Positions 30,506 through 40,211 of a DNA stretch of 64,000 bases are shown piece by piece. The notes below the pieces were generated by a model. That model saw nothing but the letters and a program-made list of their open reading frames with translations. It did not search any database and was not told the origin of the DNA. Origin of the DNA: Streptomyces rishiriensis (GTDB taxonomy: Bacteria; Actinomycetota; Actinomycetes; Streptomycetales; Streptomycetaceae); assembly GCF_003112535.1 (NCBI RefSeq), contig NZ_BEWA01000003.1, positions 406,339-470,338 on the forward strand, in the 5' to 3' direction. Both the position numbers and the translations under genes were made by a program. Each line of letters starts with the position of its first letter. Position 1 is the stretch's first letter.

Positions 30506-32130
30506 GCTCCGCACAGCACACCTCCCTGCTCGCCGCCGGCGAGGCCAGTGAGCACCGCACGCTGATCGTCACCCTGTTCGCGGTGTTCGTCGTCGCGACC
30601 CTCGTCATCACCGTCTGGGCCGGCCGGCAGACCAAGGACGCCGCCGACTTCTACGCCGGCGGCCGGCAGTTCACCGGCTTCCAGAACGGCCTCGCCGTCT
30701 CCGGCGACTACATGTCGGCCGCGTCCTTCCTGGGCATCGCGGGCGCCATCGCCCTCTTCGGCTACGACGGGTTCCTGTACTCCATCGGCTTCCTGGTCGC
30801 CTGGCTGGTCGCCCTGCTCCTGGTCGCCGAGCCGCTGCGCAACTCCGGCCGCTACACCATGGGCGACGTCCTGGCGTACCGCATGCGCCAGCGCCCCGTC
30901 CGCACGGCCGCCGGCACCTCGACGATCGTCGTGTCGATCTTCTACCTGCTTGCCCAGATGGCGGGCGCGGGCGTCCTGGTCTCGCTCCTCCTGGGCATCA
31001 CCAGCGACGGCGGCAAGATCGGCATCGTGGCCCTGGTCGGCGTCCTGATGATCGTCTACGTGACGATCGGCGGCATGAAGGGCACCACCTGGGTCCAGAT
31101 GGTCAAGGCGGTCCTGCTCATCGCGGGCGCTCTGCTGCTCACCTTCCTGGTCCTGCTGAAGTTCCACTTCAACATCTCCGACCTGCTGGGCTCGGCCGCC
31201 GCCAACAGCGGCAAGGGCTCGGCCTTCCTGGAGCCCGGACTGAAGTACGGCGCCACGGGCACCACCAAGCTGGACTTCATCTCGCTCGGCATCGCCCTGG
31301 TCCTGGGCACCGCCGGCCTGCCGCACATCCTGATCCGCTTCTACACCGTGCCCACCGCCAAGGCCGCCCGTAAGTCGGTCCTGTGGGCCATCGGTCTCAT
31401 CGGCGCCTTCTACCTGATGACCCTCGCCCTCGGATTCGGCGCCGCCGCGCTGATCAAGCCCGACGAGATCACCGCGTCCAACAAGGCGGGCAACACCGCG
31501 GCGCCCCTGCTCGCCCTGCACCTGGGCGGCGTCGACTCCAACTGGGGCGCGATCCTCCTGGCCACCATCTCGGCGGTCGCCTTCGCCACGATCCTCGCGG
31601 TCGTCGCCGGCCTGACCCTGGCCTCGTCCTCCTCGTTCGCCCACGACATCTACGCGAACGTCATCAAGCGGGGCACGGCCACCGAGAAGCAGGAGATGTC
31701 CGCGGCCCGGTACGCGACCGTCGGCATCGGCGCCGTCTCCATCCTCCTGGGCGCCCTCGCCCGCGACCTGAACGTCGCCGGCCTGGTCGCCCTCGCCTTC
31801 GCGGTCGCCGCCTCCGCCAACCTGCCGACGATCCTCTACAGCCTCTTCTGGAAGCGGTTCACCACCGCCGGAGCCCTGTGGTCGATCTACGGCGGTCTGG
31901 TCGCCGCGGTCGGCCTGGTGCTGTTCTCGCCGGTCGTCTCGGGCAAGCCCTCGTCGATGTTCCCGGACGTCGACTTCCACTGGTTCCCGCTGGAGAACCC
32001 CGGCATCATCTCGATCCCGGTCGGCTTCCTGCTGGGCGTCGTCGGCACCCTGCTGTCGAAGGAGGAGCCCGACACGGCCAAGTACGCCGAACTGGAGGTC
32101 CGCTCCCTGACCGGAACCGGAGCCCACTGA
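30502..32130 (+). CDS. actP: Cation/acetate symporter, SSS family (ActP-like)
   Basis: 542-residue sodium:solute symporter with about 13 transmembrane segments. Family blocks: DFYAGGRQFTGFQNGLAVSG near 52, GDYMSAASFLGIAGAIALFG, GYDGFLYSIGFLVAWLVALL, and TAGLPHILIRFYTVP near 275. Its pairing with a DUF485 protein is typical of ActP-type acetate (or short carboxylate) transporters. Translationally coupled by ATGA. The last seven codons (LTGTGAH) are the first unit of a 20-bp tandem repeat that continues beyond the stop. Confidence 0.93.
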   Translation: MSSAQHTSLLAAGEASEHRTLIVTLFAVFVVATLVITVWAGRQTKDAADFYAGGRQFTGFQNGLAVSGDYMSAASFLGIAGAIALFGYDGFLYSIGFLVAWLVALLLVAEPLRNSGRYTMGDVLAYRMRQRPVRTAAGTSTIVVSIFYLLAQMAGAGVLVSLLLGITSDGGKIGIVALVGVLMIVYVTIGGMKGTTWVQMVKAVLLIAGALLLTFLVLLKFHFNISDLLGSAAANSGKGSAFLEPGLKYGATGTTKLDFISLGIALVLGTAGLPHILIRFYTVPTAKAARKSVLWAIGLIGAFYLMTLALGFGAAALIKPDEITASNKAGNTAAPLLALHLGGVDSNWGAILLATISAVAFATILAVVAGLTLASSSSFAHDIYANVIKRGTATEKQEMSAARYATVGIGAVSILLGALARDLNVAGLVALAFAVAASANLPTILYSLFWKRFTTAGALWSIYGGLVAAVGLVLFSPVVSGKPSSMFPDVDFHWFPLENPGIISIPVGFLLGVVGTLLSKEEPDTAKYAELEVRSLTGTGAH

Positions 32131-32206
32131 CCGGAAACGGAACCCGCTGACCGGAACCGGAGCCCACTGACCGGAAACGGAACCCGCTGACCGGAAACGG
32201 AACCCG
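32107..32206. repeat. Five tandem 20-bp repeats across the end of the symporter gene
   Basis: Units start at 32107, 32127, 32147, 32167 and 32187, alternating between CTGACCGGAACCGGAGCCCA and CTGACCGGAAACGGAACCCG. Degenerate copies continue to about 32250. The symporter stop (32128-32130) lies in the second unit. Confidence 0.9.
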
Positions 32207-32303
32207 CTGACCGGAACCGGAAACGGAGGCCGCCGACCGGCGCCGGAGCCCGCCGACCGGCCCGGTCGCGGCGGCCGGGCGCCCGCCGGCCACGCCCCCT
32301 CCC

Positions 32304-32337
32304 GCGGCCGCTTCGTAGATCCCTACGACGCGGCCGC
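32304..32337. terminator. Terminator after the DUF485-symporter operon
   Basis: Arms 32304-32318 (GCGGCCGCTTCGTAG) and 32323-32337 with one mismatch, ATCC loop; located 174 nt after the symporter stop and about 100 nt before moaA. Confidence 0.65.
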
Positions 32338-32438
32338 GTCCTGCCTCGTGGGATCGGGCCCTGTCGATGTCAGCGGGGTCACGTAGGCTCGCAAGTGACG
32401 AACCAGGAAACCGATCCACCACGAGGGAGGGGGCCCAC

Positions 32439-33428
32439 GTGCTCATCGACACCTACGGCCGAGTGGCCACCGACCTGAGGGTCTCGCTCACCGACCGGTG
32501 CAACCTGCGCTGTACGTACTGCATGCCCGAGGAAGGCCTGCAGTGGCTGGCGAAGCCCGACCTCCTGACGGACGACGAGATCGTCCGCCTGATCGGCATA
32601 GCGGTCACGGCCCTCGGCATCGAGGAGGTCCGCTTCACGGGCGGCGAGCCCCTGCTGCGCCCGGGCCTGGTCGGCATCGTCGAGCGGGTCGCGGCCCTCG
32701 ACCCCCGTCCCCGGATGTCGCTGACGACCAACGGCATCGGCCTGCGCCGCACCGCCACGGCCCTCAAGGCGGCGGGTCTGGACCGGGTCAACGTCTCCCT
32801 CGACACCCTGCGCCCCGACGTCTTCAAGACCCTCACCCGCCGGGACCGCCACAAGGACGTCCTCGAAGGCCTCGAAGCCGCCCGCGACGCGGGTCTGACG
32901 CCGGTGAAGGTGAACGCGGTCCTGATGCCGGGCCTCAACGAGGACGAAGCCCCGGACCTGCTGTCCTGGGCCGTCGACCACGACTACGAGCTGCGTTTCA
33001 TCGAGCAGATGCCGCTGGACGCGCAGCACGGCTGGAAGCGCGAGGGCATGGTCACGGCCGGGGACATCCTGGCCTCCCTGCGCACCCGCTTCGACCTCGC
33101 CCCCGAAGGCCAGGACGAACGCGGTTCCGCCCCGGCCGAGCGCTGGCTGGTGAACGGCGGACCTCACCGCGTCGGTGTCATCGCCTCGGTCACCCGCCCG
33201 TTCTGCGCCGCCTGCGACCGCACCCGCCTCACGGCCGACGGCCAGGTCCGCACCTGCCTCTTCGCCCAGGAGGAGACCGATCTGCGTGCGGCCCTGCGCT
33301 CCGACGCCCCCGACGAGGAGATAGCCGGCATCTGGCGGCAGGCGATGTGGGGCAAGAAGGCCGGCTCGGGACTGGACGACCCGAGCTTCCTGCAGCCGGA
33401 CCGCCCGATGTCGGCGATCGGGGGATAG
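32439..33428 (+). CDS. moaA: GTP 3',8-cyclase MoaA (molybdenum cofactor synthesis)
   Basis: 329-residue radical-SAM enzyme that, with MoaC, converts GTP to cyclic pyranopterin monophosphate. The N-terminal 4Fe-4S cluster motif CNLRCTYC lies near residue 22. FTGGEPLLRPG near 67 is the SAM-binding GGEP motif, and the second cluster is in FCAACDRTRLTADGQVRTC near 245-265. The protein ends in the conserved double glycine (SAIGG). GTG at 32439 has GGGAGG 8 nt upstream. No other moa genes adjoin it in this window. Confidence 0.96.
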   Translation: MLIDTYGRVATDLRVSLTDRCNLRCTYCMPEEGLQWLAKPDLLTDDEIVRLIGIAVTALGIEEVRFTGGEPLLRPGLVGIVERVAALDPRPRMSLTTNGIGLRRTATALKAAGLDRVNVSLDTLRPDVFKTLTRRDRHKDVLEGLEAARDAGLTPVKVNAVLMPGLNEDEAPDLLSWAVDHDYELRFIEQMPLDAQHGWKREGMVTAGDILASLRTRFDLAPEGQDERGSAPAERWLVNGGPHRVGVIASVTRPFCAACDRTRLTADGQVRTCLFAQEETDLRAALRSDAPDEEIAGIWRQAMWGKKAGSGLDDPSFLQPDRPMSAIGG

Positions 33429-33494
33429 GTCCCGCCGATCGCGAACCCGAGGGCGGCCGCCGACCGATCGCGCCCGAGGACCGGCCGCCGGGGG

Positions 33495-33713
33495 CTACGA
33501 AGCCTGCGCGGACTCCCACTCGGTCAGCGGGACGACGTCCTTGAGGAAGCCGCGGACCCCGAGGAACTGCGACAGATGCTCGCGGTGCTCCTCGCAGGAG
33601 AGCCATGTCTTGCGCCGCTCGGGCGTGTGGAGCTTCGGGTTGTTCCACGCCAGCACCCACACCGCGTCCACACGGCAGCCCTTGGCGGAACAGACAGGGG
33701 TCTCGTCACTCAC
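33495..33713 (-). CDS. Small conserved Cys/His protein, function unknown
   Basis: 72 residues: MSDETPVCSAKGCRVDAVWV with a C-x4-C pair, then NNPKLHTPERRKTWLSCEEH and REHLSQFLGVRGF. The CSAKGC, SCEEH and following His suggest a small zinc-binding fold. Streptomyces homologues are, as I recall, annotated as acetone carboxylase or unknown; I do not trust that name. Convergent with moaA. Confidence 0.7.
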   Translation of the reverse strand: MSDETPVCSAKGCRVDAVWVLAWNNPKLHTPERRKTWLSCEEHREHLSQFLGVRGFLKDVVPLTEWESAQAS

Positions 33714-33933
33714 TGCTTCGTCTCACCCACACGCACACAAAGGCGACGCCGAGCAGCCACGGGGGGAGCTGCCCGGCGTCGGTCCGTCGCTCCGACGGGG
33801 GATGCGGAGCGCGTACGAAGTATGTCACGGCCGACCGTCGCCACGGGACTGGAACAACATGATTGATCTGAGCTTTTCCTGAGCTTTCCGCACAGCCCGC
33901 GCACAGCCCGAGCATGGCTCGCACACAGCCCGC

Positions 33934-34359
33934 TCACGGTCGTCGCTCGGCCGAATCGGCCGCGGATTCCTCCCGGCCGGCTTCCCGCGCGCCCTCGTTC
34001 TGCGGGTGGGATTCCGCTTGCGGGGCGGATCCCGAACGCTCGCCGTCGGCGCCGGGCCGGGCGATCATCGGCCGGACCGGCGCGGCGAGGAACGTGGAGG
34101 GGAGCGAGGGCACGTTCTCCCGCCCCGCGTTGGCGATCACGACCGCGACATAGGGGAGCACCAACCCCAGGACCAACGCCACGACGGCCACATGCCGTTC
34201 CACGTTCCACAGGGTCGCCGCGAGGATCACCGCCACCGTGCGGACCGACATCGAGATGATGTACCGACGCTGTCGGCCCCGCACGTCGTCCTGAAGACCC
34301 TGCCGTGCTCCGGTGATCCGGAACACCTCGACGTTCCCGCCACCGCCTTGCTTCCGCAT
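33934..34359 (-). CDS. DUF3099-type membrane protein
   Basis: 141 residues. The N-terminal part has EVFRITGARQGLQDDVRGRQ and RRYIISMSVRTVAVILAATL, which is the DUF3099 signature, with two membrane helices at about 38-56 and 60-80 (VALVLGLVLPYVAVVIANAG). The tail is long, polar and disordered (AESHPQNEGAREAGREESAA). Function unknown. ATG at 34359 preceded by GGTGGA; a GTG one codon upstream is an alternative. Confidence 0.83.
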   Translation of the reverse strand: MRKQGGGGNVEVFRITGARQGLQDDVRGRQRRYIISMSVRTVAVILAATLWNVERHVAVVALVLGLVLPYVAVVIANAGRENVPSLPSTFLAAPVRPMIARPGADGERSGSAPQAESHPQNEGAREAGREESAADSAERRP

Positions 34360-34561
34360 CACATTCCACCGTCCGCCCGCCTCGGCCTCTCACCGACTTC
34401 CACGGTACGCCGCCCCCGCCCCCTCGCCGAGGCCGGGGCGGCCCCCCGTCGGGGCGGGCGTTCTGCGCCGTCCCGCGTACGGCCGTACCCGACATGCGCC
34501 GTACGGCGAGCGGATCGACACTGAGGGCAATGCTGACGTAGGGCCGTACGAGGAGGCGTCA

Positions 34562-34840
34562 ATGGGCTGGTTGTGGGCGATCATCGTCGGATTCGTGCTG
34601 GGCCTGATCGCCAAGGCGATCATCCCGGGCAAGCAGCACAGCCCCCTCTGGCTGACCACCATCTTCGGCATGCTGGGCGCGATCGCGGGCAACGCGATCG
34701 CCCGCGCGGTGGGGGTCGAGTCCACGCCCGGCATCGACTGGAGCCGCCACGCGTTCCAGCTGATCGCCGCGATCATCATCGTCGCCCTGGGCGACACGCT
34801 GTACATGGCGACGCTGGGCAAGAGGAAGCAGCGAGCCTGA
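34562..34840 (+). CDS. GlsB/YeaQ/YmgE family stress membrane protein
   Basis: 92 residues with three transmembrane helices and the family pattern: GWLWAIIVGFVLGLIAKAII, PGKQHSPLWLTTIFGMLGAI, and a final helix AFQLIAAIIIVALGDTLYM. These small proteins are linked to general stress response; molecular role unknown. ATG at 34562 with AGGAGG 5 nt upstream. Confidence 0.88.
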   Translation: MGWLWAIIVGFVLGLIAKAIIPGKQHSPLWLTTIFGMLGAIAGNAIARAVGVESTPGIDWSRHAFQLIAAIIIVALGDTLYMATLGKRKQRA

Positions 34841-34915
34841 AGCGCGACGCCTGCACCGTCCGAGCCCGGCGCCGCGGGCCCGCGACGGTCGTCCGCCGCG
34901 CCGAGCGCAAGCCGA

Positions 34916-34945
34916 AGGGGCGGCCCCTCGCGGGAAGCCGCCCCT
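34916..34945. terminator. Terminator between the convergent GlsB and TyrS genes
   Basis: Arms AGGGGCGGC (34916-34924) and GCCGCCCCT (34937-34945) with a 12-nt loop, in the 120-bp gap between two convergent genes. Confidence 0.75.
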
Positions 34946-34960
34946 CCTGTGTGAAGCCGG

Positions 34961-36226
34961 TCAGCCGGTGACCTCCACGGCGGCCAGGTTCTTCTTCCCG
35001 CGCCGCAGCACCAGCCACCGCCCGTGCAGAAGGTCCTCCCGCGCGGGGACCGCGTCCTCGGCCGTGACCTTGACGTTGTTCACGTAGGCCCCGCCCTCCT
35101 TCACCGTCCGCCGGGCAGCCGACTTGCTGGCCACGAGACCGACCTCGGCGAACAGGTCCACGACCGGCCCCGGCTCGGCGACCCGGGTGTGCGGCACCTC
35201 GGAGAGGGCCGCGGCCAGCGTCCGCTCGTCGAGCTCGCCCAGTTCGCCCTGGCCGAAGAGGGCCCTGGACGCGGCGATCACCGCGGCCGTCTGGTCGGCG
35301 CCGTGCACCAGCGTCGTCAGCTCCTCGGCCAGCGCACGCTGGGCGGCACGCGCCTGCGGACGCTCCTCGGTCTGCCGCTCCAGCTCCTCCAGCTCCTCGC
35401 GGGACCGGAAGGACAGGATCCGCGAGTACGTCGAGATGTCCCGGTCGTCCACGTTCAGCCAGAACTGGTAGAACGCGTACGGCGTCGTCAGCTCCGGGTC
35501 CAGCCAGACCGCGCCGCCCTCGGTCTTGCCGAACTTGGTGCCGTCCGCCTTGACCATCAGCGGCGTCGCCAGACAGTGCGCCTCGGCCTCGGGCTCCAGC
35601 CTGTGGATCAGGTCCAGGCCCGCCGTGAGGTTGCCCCACTGATCGCTGCCGCCCTGCTGGAGCGTGCAGCCGTACCGGCGGTACAGCTCCAGGAAGTCCA
35701 TGCCCTGAAGCAGCTGGTAGCTGAACTCCGTGTAGCTGATGCCCTCCTGGGACTCCAGCCGCCGGGCGACCGAGTCCTTGGTCAGCATCTTGTTGACGCG
35801 GAAGTGCTTGCCGATGTCACGCAGGAACTCGATGGCCGACAGGCCGGCCGTCCAGTCCAGGTTGTTCACCATCACCGCGGCGTTCTCGCCCTCGAAGGAC
35901 AGGAACGGCTCGATCTGCGCGCGCAGCCGCGTCACCCAGTTCGCGACCGTCTCCGGGTCGTTCAGCGTGCGCTCCGCCGTGGGGCGGGGGTCGCCGATCT
36001 GACCGGTCGCCCCGCCCACCAGGGCCAGCGGGCGCAGGCCCGCCTGCTGGAGCCGGCGCATGGTGAGAACCTGCACCAGGTGGCCGACGTGCAGGCTGGC
36101 CGCGGTGGGGTCGAAACCGCAATAGAACGTGACGGGACCGTCCGCGAGCGCCTTGCGCAAAGCGTCCTCGTCAGTGGACAGGGCCCACAGGCCACGCCAC
36201 TTCAGCTCGTCGACGATGTCCGTCAC
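34961..36226 (-). CDS. tyrS: Tyrosyl-tRNA synthetase
   Basis: 421-residue class I synthetase charging tRNA-Tyr. HIGH-type motif [10 protein letters not shown] near 47, tyrosine-binding [17 protein letters not shown] near 175, [17 protein letters not shown] near 195, KMSKS-type loop [13 protein letters not shown] near 230, and an S4 RNA-binding domain at the C-terminus ([20 protein letters not shown]). GTG at 36226 has GAGGAGA upstream. I found no T-box leader. Recalled as SCO1818 in S. coelicolor. Confidence 0.96.
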   Translation of the reverse strand: MTDIVDELKWRGLWALSTDEDALRKALADGPVTFYCGFDPTAASLHVGHLVQVLTMRRLQQAGLRPLALVGGATGQIGDPRPTAERTLNDPETVANWVTRLRAQIEPFLSFEGENAAVMVNNLDWTAGLSAIEFLRDIGKHFRVNKMLTKDSVARRLESQEGISYTEFSYQLLQGMDFLELYRRYGCTLQQGGSDQWGNLTAGLDLIHRLEPEAEAHCLATPLMVKADGTKFGKTEGGAVWLDPELTTPYAFYQFWLNVDDRDISTYSRILSFRSREELEELERQTEERPQARAAQRALAEELTTLVHGADQTAAVIAASRALFGQGELGELDERTLAAALSEVPHTRVAEPGPVVDLFAEVGLVASKSAARRTVKEGGAYVNNVKVTAEDAVPAREDLLHGRWLVLRRGKKNLAAVEVTG

Positions 36227-36326
36227 GGTTCTCGTATCTCCTCGATGATCTTCTTGGATCTTCATGATGCCCTGCGGGCGGTCCGAGCCGGTCAGCCGCA
36301 CGAGTGCCGGGCTGCCGGCTACGAGG

Positions 36327-37721
36327 TTATACGCCCTGGCTGACAGAGCTCATATTGAAGTCCGGCACCCGCAGCGCGGGCATCGCAGCCCTAGTGAACC
36401 AGTCGCTCCACTCCCGGGGCAGCGTCTTTTCCGTGCGCCCCGCCTCCGAGGCGCGGCCCAGCAGACCGACCGGCGACTCGTTGAAGCGGAAGTTGTTCAC
36501 CTCGCCGACGACCTCGCCGTCCTCGACGAGGTACACGCCGTCCCTGGTCAGGCCGGTCAGCAGCAGGGTCGCCGGGTCGACCTCGCGGATGTACCACAGG
36601 CAGGTCAGCAGCAGCCCGCGCCGGGTGCTCGCGACCATCTCCTCCAGGGAGCGGTCCTCGCCGCCGTCCAGGATCAGGTTGTCGCCCGCCGGAGCCGCCG
36701 GGAGCCCGGTCAGGGCGGCGCTGTGCCGGGTGGTCGTCAGATGCCTCAGCTCGCCCGCGTCGATCCACTCGGTGGAGCGCAGCGGCAGCCCGTTGTCGAA
36801 CACCGACTGGTCGCCGCCCGAGGAGTGCGCGATCACGAACGGCGCCGACTCCAGACCCGGCTCGTTCGGGTCGCTGCGCAGCGTCAGCGGCAGACCGGTC
36901 AGCTTCTCGCCGAGCCGGGTGCCGCCGCCGGGCTTGGAGAACACCGTCCGGCCCTCGGTCGCGTCCCGGCCCGAAGCCGACCACAGCTGGTAGATCAGCA
37001 GGTCGGCCACCGCGGTCGGCGGCAGCAGCGTCTCGTACCGCCCGGCGGGCAGTTCGACCCGCCGCCGCGCCCAGCCCAGCCGCACGGCCAGCTCGGCGTC
37101 GAGCGCCCCCGGGTCGACGTCCTTGAAGTCCCGGGTGGAGCGCCCCGCCCACGCCGAGCGCGTCCGGTCCGGGGACTTGGCGTTCAGCTCCAGCGTCCCG
37201 TTCGGCTGGTCGTGCCGCAGCCGCAGCCCGGTCGAGGTGCCCAGGTACGTCGAGACGAGCTCGTGGTTGGCGAACCCGTACAGCTCGCGGCCGCCGGCAC
37301 GCGCGCGGGCGAACGCCTCGCCCAGCGCCGGCGCGAAGTCGGCGAACACCGCCGACGAGGTCTGCGCGGGCGCCTCGGTGAATTCCGGGGACTGCGCCAC
37401 GCCCGTGACCAGCGGCTGCGCGTCCTCGGCGGGCCCCGCCCCGCGCGCGGCGGCCTCGGCGGCCCGCACCAGGGGCTCCAGCTCGTCCGCGGTCACCGCG
37501 GCCCGGGAGACGACGCCCGAGGCGGTGCCCTCCTTGCCGTCGACGGTGGCGATCACGGTGAGCGTGCGCCCGCGCGTGACGCCGTTGGTCGTCAGCGTGT
37601 TGCCGGCCCAGCGCAGGTTCGCCGTCGACTGCTCGTCGGCGATGACGACGCAGCCGTCCGCCCGCGACAGCTCGAGGGCGCGCTCGACGACCTCGTGCGG
37701 CTTGTTGCTACGGGCGCTCAT
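36327..37721 (-). CDS. TldE/PmbA-type subunit of the TldD/TldE metalloprotease
   Basis: 464 residues, partner of TldD, lacking the metal-binding motif. Family blocks: [20 protein letters not shown] near 37, [20 protein letters not shown] near 150, [20 protein letters not shown] near 350, and [19 protein letters not shown] near 410. TldD/TldE degrades unfolded or modified peptides and matures peptide antibiotics such as microcin B17. Overlaps the tldD stop by ATGA, so both are made together. Confidence 0.93.
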   Translation of the reverse strand: MSARSNKPHEVVERALELSRADGCVVIADEQSTANLRWAGNTLTTNGVTRGRTLTVIATVDGKEGTASGVVSRAAVTADELEPLVRAAEAAARGAGPAEDAQPLVTGVAQSPEFTEAPAQTSSAVFADFAPALGEAFARARAGGRELYGFANHELVSTYLGTSTGLRLRHDQPNGTLELNAKSPDRTRSAWAGRSTRDFKDVDPGALDAELAVRLGWARRRVELPAGRYETLLPPTAVADLLIYQLWSASGRDATEGRTVFSKPGGGTRLGEKLTGLPLTLRSDPNEPGLESAPFVIAHSSGGDQSVFDNGLPLRSTEWIDAGELRHLTTTRHSAALTGLPAAPAGDNLILDGGEDRSLEEMVASTRRGLLLTCLWYIREVDPATLLLTGLTRDGVYLVEDGEVVGEVNNFRFNESPVGLLGRASEAGRTEKTLPREWSDWFTRAAMPALRVPDFNMSSVSQGV

Positions 37722-39241
37722 CGGCCGGCCTCCTGCGTGGTGTTCAAAATGTTGACGCCCTTGAACAGGGCCGACGGGCAGCCGTGCGACACCGCCGCGA
37801 CCTGGCCGGGCTGGGCCTTGCCGCAGTTGAACGCGCCGCCGAGGACGTAGGTCTGCGGACCGCCGACGGCCGCCATCGAGCCCCAGAAGTCCGTCGTCGT
37901 CGCCTGGTAGGCCACGTCGCGCAGCTGCCCGGTGATCCGCCCGTTCTCGATCCGGAAGAACCGCTGGCCGGTGAACTGGAAGTTGTAGCGCTGCATGTCG
38001 ATCGACCACGAGCGGTCGCCGACGACGTAGATCCCGCGGTCGACGCTGCCGATGAGGTCGTCGGTCGACATTCCGGCGGGATCCGGCCGCAGCGACACGT
38101 TGGCCATGCGCTGCACGGGCACGTGGCCCGGGGAGTCGGCGAACGCGCAGCCGTTGGACCGCTCGAACCCGGTGAGCTTCGCGATCCGCCGGTCCAGCTG
38201 GTAGCCGACGAGCGTGCCGTCCTTCACCAGGTCCCAGGACTGCGCCTCGACGCCCTCGTCGTCGTAGCCGACGGTCGCCAGGCCGTGCTCGGCGGTGCGG
38301 TCGCCCGTGACGTTCATCAGGTCCGAGCCGTAGCGCAGCTTGCCGAGCTGGTCGAAGGTGGCGAAGGAGGTGCCGGCGTAGGCGGCCTCGTAGCCGAGGG
38401 CACGGTCCAGCTCGGTGGCGTGACCGATGGACTCGTGGATCGTCAGCCACAGGTTGGACGGGTCCACGACCAGGTCGTACAGTCCCGGATCCACGCTCGG
38501 CGCGCGCATCTTCTCGGCCAGCAGCTCCGGCATCCGGGCCAGTTCGCCGTCCCAGTCCCAGCCGGTCCCGGTGAGGTACTCCCAGCCGCGTCCGACGGGG
38601 GGCGCGATCGTGCGCATCGAGTCGAACTCGCCGCTGGACTCGTCGACCGACACCGCGTTCAGCGCCGGGTGCAGCCGCACCCGCTGCTGGGTGGTCACCG
38701 TGCCGGCCGTGTCGGCGTAGAACTTGTTCTCGTGGACGGTGAGGAGCGAGGCGTCCACGTGGTTGATCCCGTTCGCCGCCAGCAGCCGCGCGCTCCAGTC
38801 CGCGAGGAGCGCCGCCTTCTCCTCGTCCGGCACGGTGAACGGGTCGATCTCGTACGACGACACCCACGTCCTCTCGGCGTGCACCGGCTCGTCGGCGAGC
38901 TCGACCCTCTCGTCCGACCCCGCCGCCTTGATCACCTGCGCGGACAGCTTGGCCATCGCCACGGCCTGCGAGGCGACCCGGGCCGCCGCGTCCATCGACA
39001 GATCCACGCCGGAGGCGAAGCCCCACGTCCCGCCGTGCACGACGCGCACCGCGTACCCGAGGTCGGTCGTGTCGGACGACCCGGCGGGCTTGGCGTCCCG
39101 CAGCCGCCAGGACGCACTGCGCACCCGCTCGAACCGGAAGTCCGCGTGCTCCGCCCCGAGCGCCCGCGCCCGCGCGAGAGCGGCGTCGGCGAGGGCGCGT
39201 AGGGGCAGGGCCGTGAAACTTTCATCGATGCTATGAGGCAC
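37718..39241 (-). CDS. tldD: TldD-type metalloprotease subunit
   Basis: 507 residues. The zinc-binding HExxxH motif is visible in LWLTIHESIGHATELDRALG near residue 268, with further ligand region DSPGHVPVQRMANVSLRPDP. Conserved end GGAFNCGKAQPGQVAAVSHG. N-terminal part LGYAVRVVHGGTWGFASGVD is the family's substrate-binding domain. Start is a GTG at 39241 with GGGAGAG upstream. Forms a two-gene unit with TldE. Confidence 0.95.
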   Translation of the reverse strand: MPHSIDESFTALPLRALADAALARARALGAEHADFRFERVRSASWRLRDAKPAGSSDTTDLGYAVRVVHGGTWGFASGVDLSMDAAARVASQAVAMAKLSAQVIKAAGSDERVELADEPVHAERTWVSSYEIDPFTVPDEEKAALLADWSARLLAANGINHVDASLLTVHENKFYADTAGTVTTQQRVRLHPALNAVSVDESSGEFDSMRTIAPPVGRGWEYLTGTGWDWDGELARMPELLAEKMRAPSVDPGLYDLVVDPSNLWLTIHESIGHATELDRALGYEAAYAGTSFATFDQLGKLRYGSDLMNVTGDRTAEHGLATVGYDDEGVEAQSWDLVKDGTLVGYQLDRRIAKLTGFERSNGCAFADSPGHVPVQRMANVSLRPDPAGMSTDDLIGSVDRGIYVVGDRSWSIDMQRYNFQFTGQRFFRIENGRITGQLRDVAYQATTTDFWGSMAAVGGPQTYVLGGAFNCGKAQPGQVAAVSHGCPSALFKGVNILNTTQEAGR

Positions 39242-39486
39242 CTACGTCTCTCCCTGGTGTCGTGGCGTGTGAAGACCTCGATCATGTCGCGCCCGGCGGC
39301 CGGTGGACCACACCTTCCGCGACGCCACCGCAAACTTTCTGTAGGGACCCGACAGCCAGCTCCGTGTGCCACTGTCGGTGCCCGAATGTCCGCGGGGCGA
39401 AGCGGACCGATAGGTTCGAGGGAAGCCGCCTGCCGTCCAGAGTGCGGGCAGGCGCGTCAGACCCCAAAAATCGAAAGGGTGATCCG

Positions 39487-40206
39487 TTGAGCCGCTCGGT
39501 TCTCGTCACCGGAGGAAACCGGGGCATCGGCCTCGCCATCGCCCACGCGTTCGCCGACGCCGGCGACAAGGTCGCGATCACGTACCGCTCGGGCGAGCCG
39601 CCGGCCGCCCTGACGGACCTGGGCTGCCTCGCCGTCAGGTGCGACATCACCGACCCCGAGCAGGTGGAGCAGGCCTACAAGGAGATCGAGGCGCAGCACG
39701 GCCCCGTCGAGATCCTGATCGCCAACGCCGGCATCACCAAGGACCAGCTCCTGATGCGCATGAGCGAGGAGGACTTCACCTCGGTCATCGACACCAACCT
39801 GACCGGCACCTTCCGCGTGGTCAAGCGCGCCAACCGCGGCATGCTGCGCGCCAAGAAGGGCCGCGTCGTGCTCATCTCCTCGGTGGTCGGGCTGTACGGC
39901 TCGCCGGGTCAGGCGAACTACGCCGCCTCCAAGGCCGCCCTGGTCGGCTTCGCGCGCTCCCTCGCCCGTGAGCTGGGATCCCGCAACATCACCTTCAACG
40001 TCGTCGCACCCGGCTTCGTCGACACCGACATGACCAAGGCGCTCACCGACGAGCAGCGCGCGGGCATCGTCTCGCAGGTCCCGCTCGGCCGGTACGCGCA
40101 GCCGGAGGAGATCGCCGCGACGGTGCGGTTCCTCGCGTCGGACGACGCCTCGTACATCACTGGAGCCGTCATCCCCGTTGACGGCGGACTGGGAATGGGT
40201 CACTGA
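39487..40206 (+). CDS. fabG: 3-oxoacyl-ACP reductase FabG
   Basis: 239-residue SDR of type II fatty acid synthesis. Cofactor loop VTGGNRGIGLAIAHAF near 8, NAG motif LIANAGITKDQLLMRM near 80, catalytic Ser in LISSVVGLYG near 130, catalytic Tyr/Lys in YAASKAALVGFARSLARE near 145, and C-terminal ITGAVIPVDGGLGMGH. TTG start with AAAGGGTG upstream. Followed 5 nt later by fabI, the same order as SCO1815-SCO1814. Confidence 0.95.
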   Translation: MSRSVLVTGGNRGIGLAIAHAFADAGDKVAITYRSGEPPAALTDLGCLAVRCDITDPEQVEQAYKEIEAQHGPVEILIANAGITKDQLLMRMSEEDFTSVIDTNLTGTFRVVKRANRGMLRAKKGRVVLISSVVGLYGSPGQANYAASKAALVGFARSLARELGSRNITFNVVAPGFVDTDMTKALTDEQRAGIVSQVPLGRYAQPEEIAATVRFLASDDASYITGAVIPVDGGLGMGH

Positions 40207-40211
40207 TCATC

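Noticed and set aside
33452..33489. GGCGGCCG/CGGCCGCC inverted repeat after moaA as terminator
   Set aside because: Arms of 8 bp with a 22-nt loop in very GC-rich DNA could easily arise by chance.
36227..36326. T-box leader for tyrS
   Set aside because: The upstream gap is only 100 nt, and I saw no T-box sequence or specifier stem.
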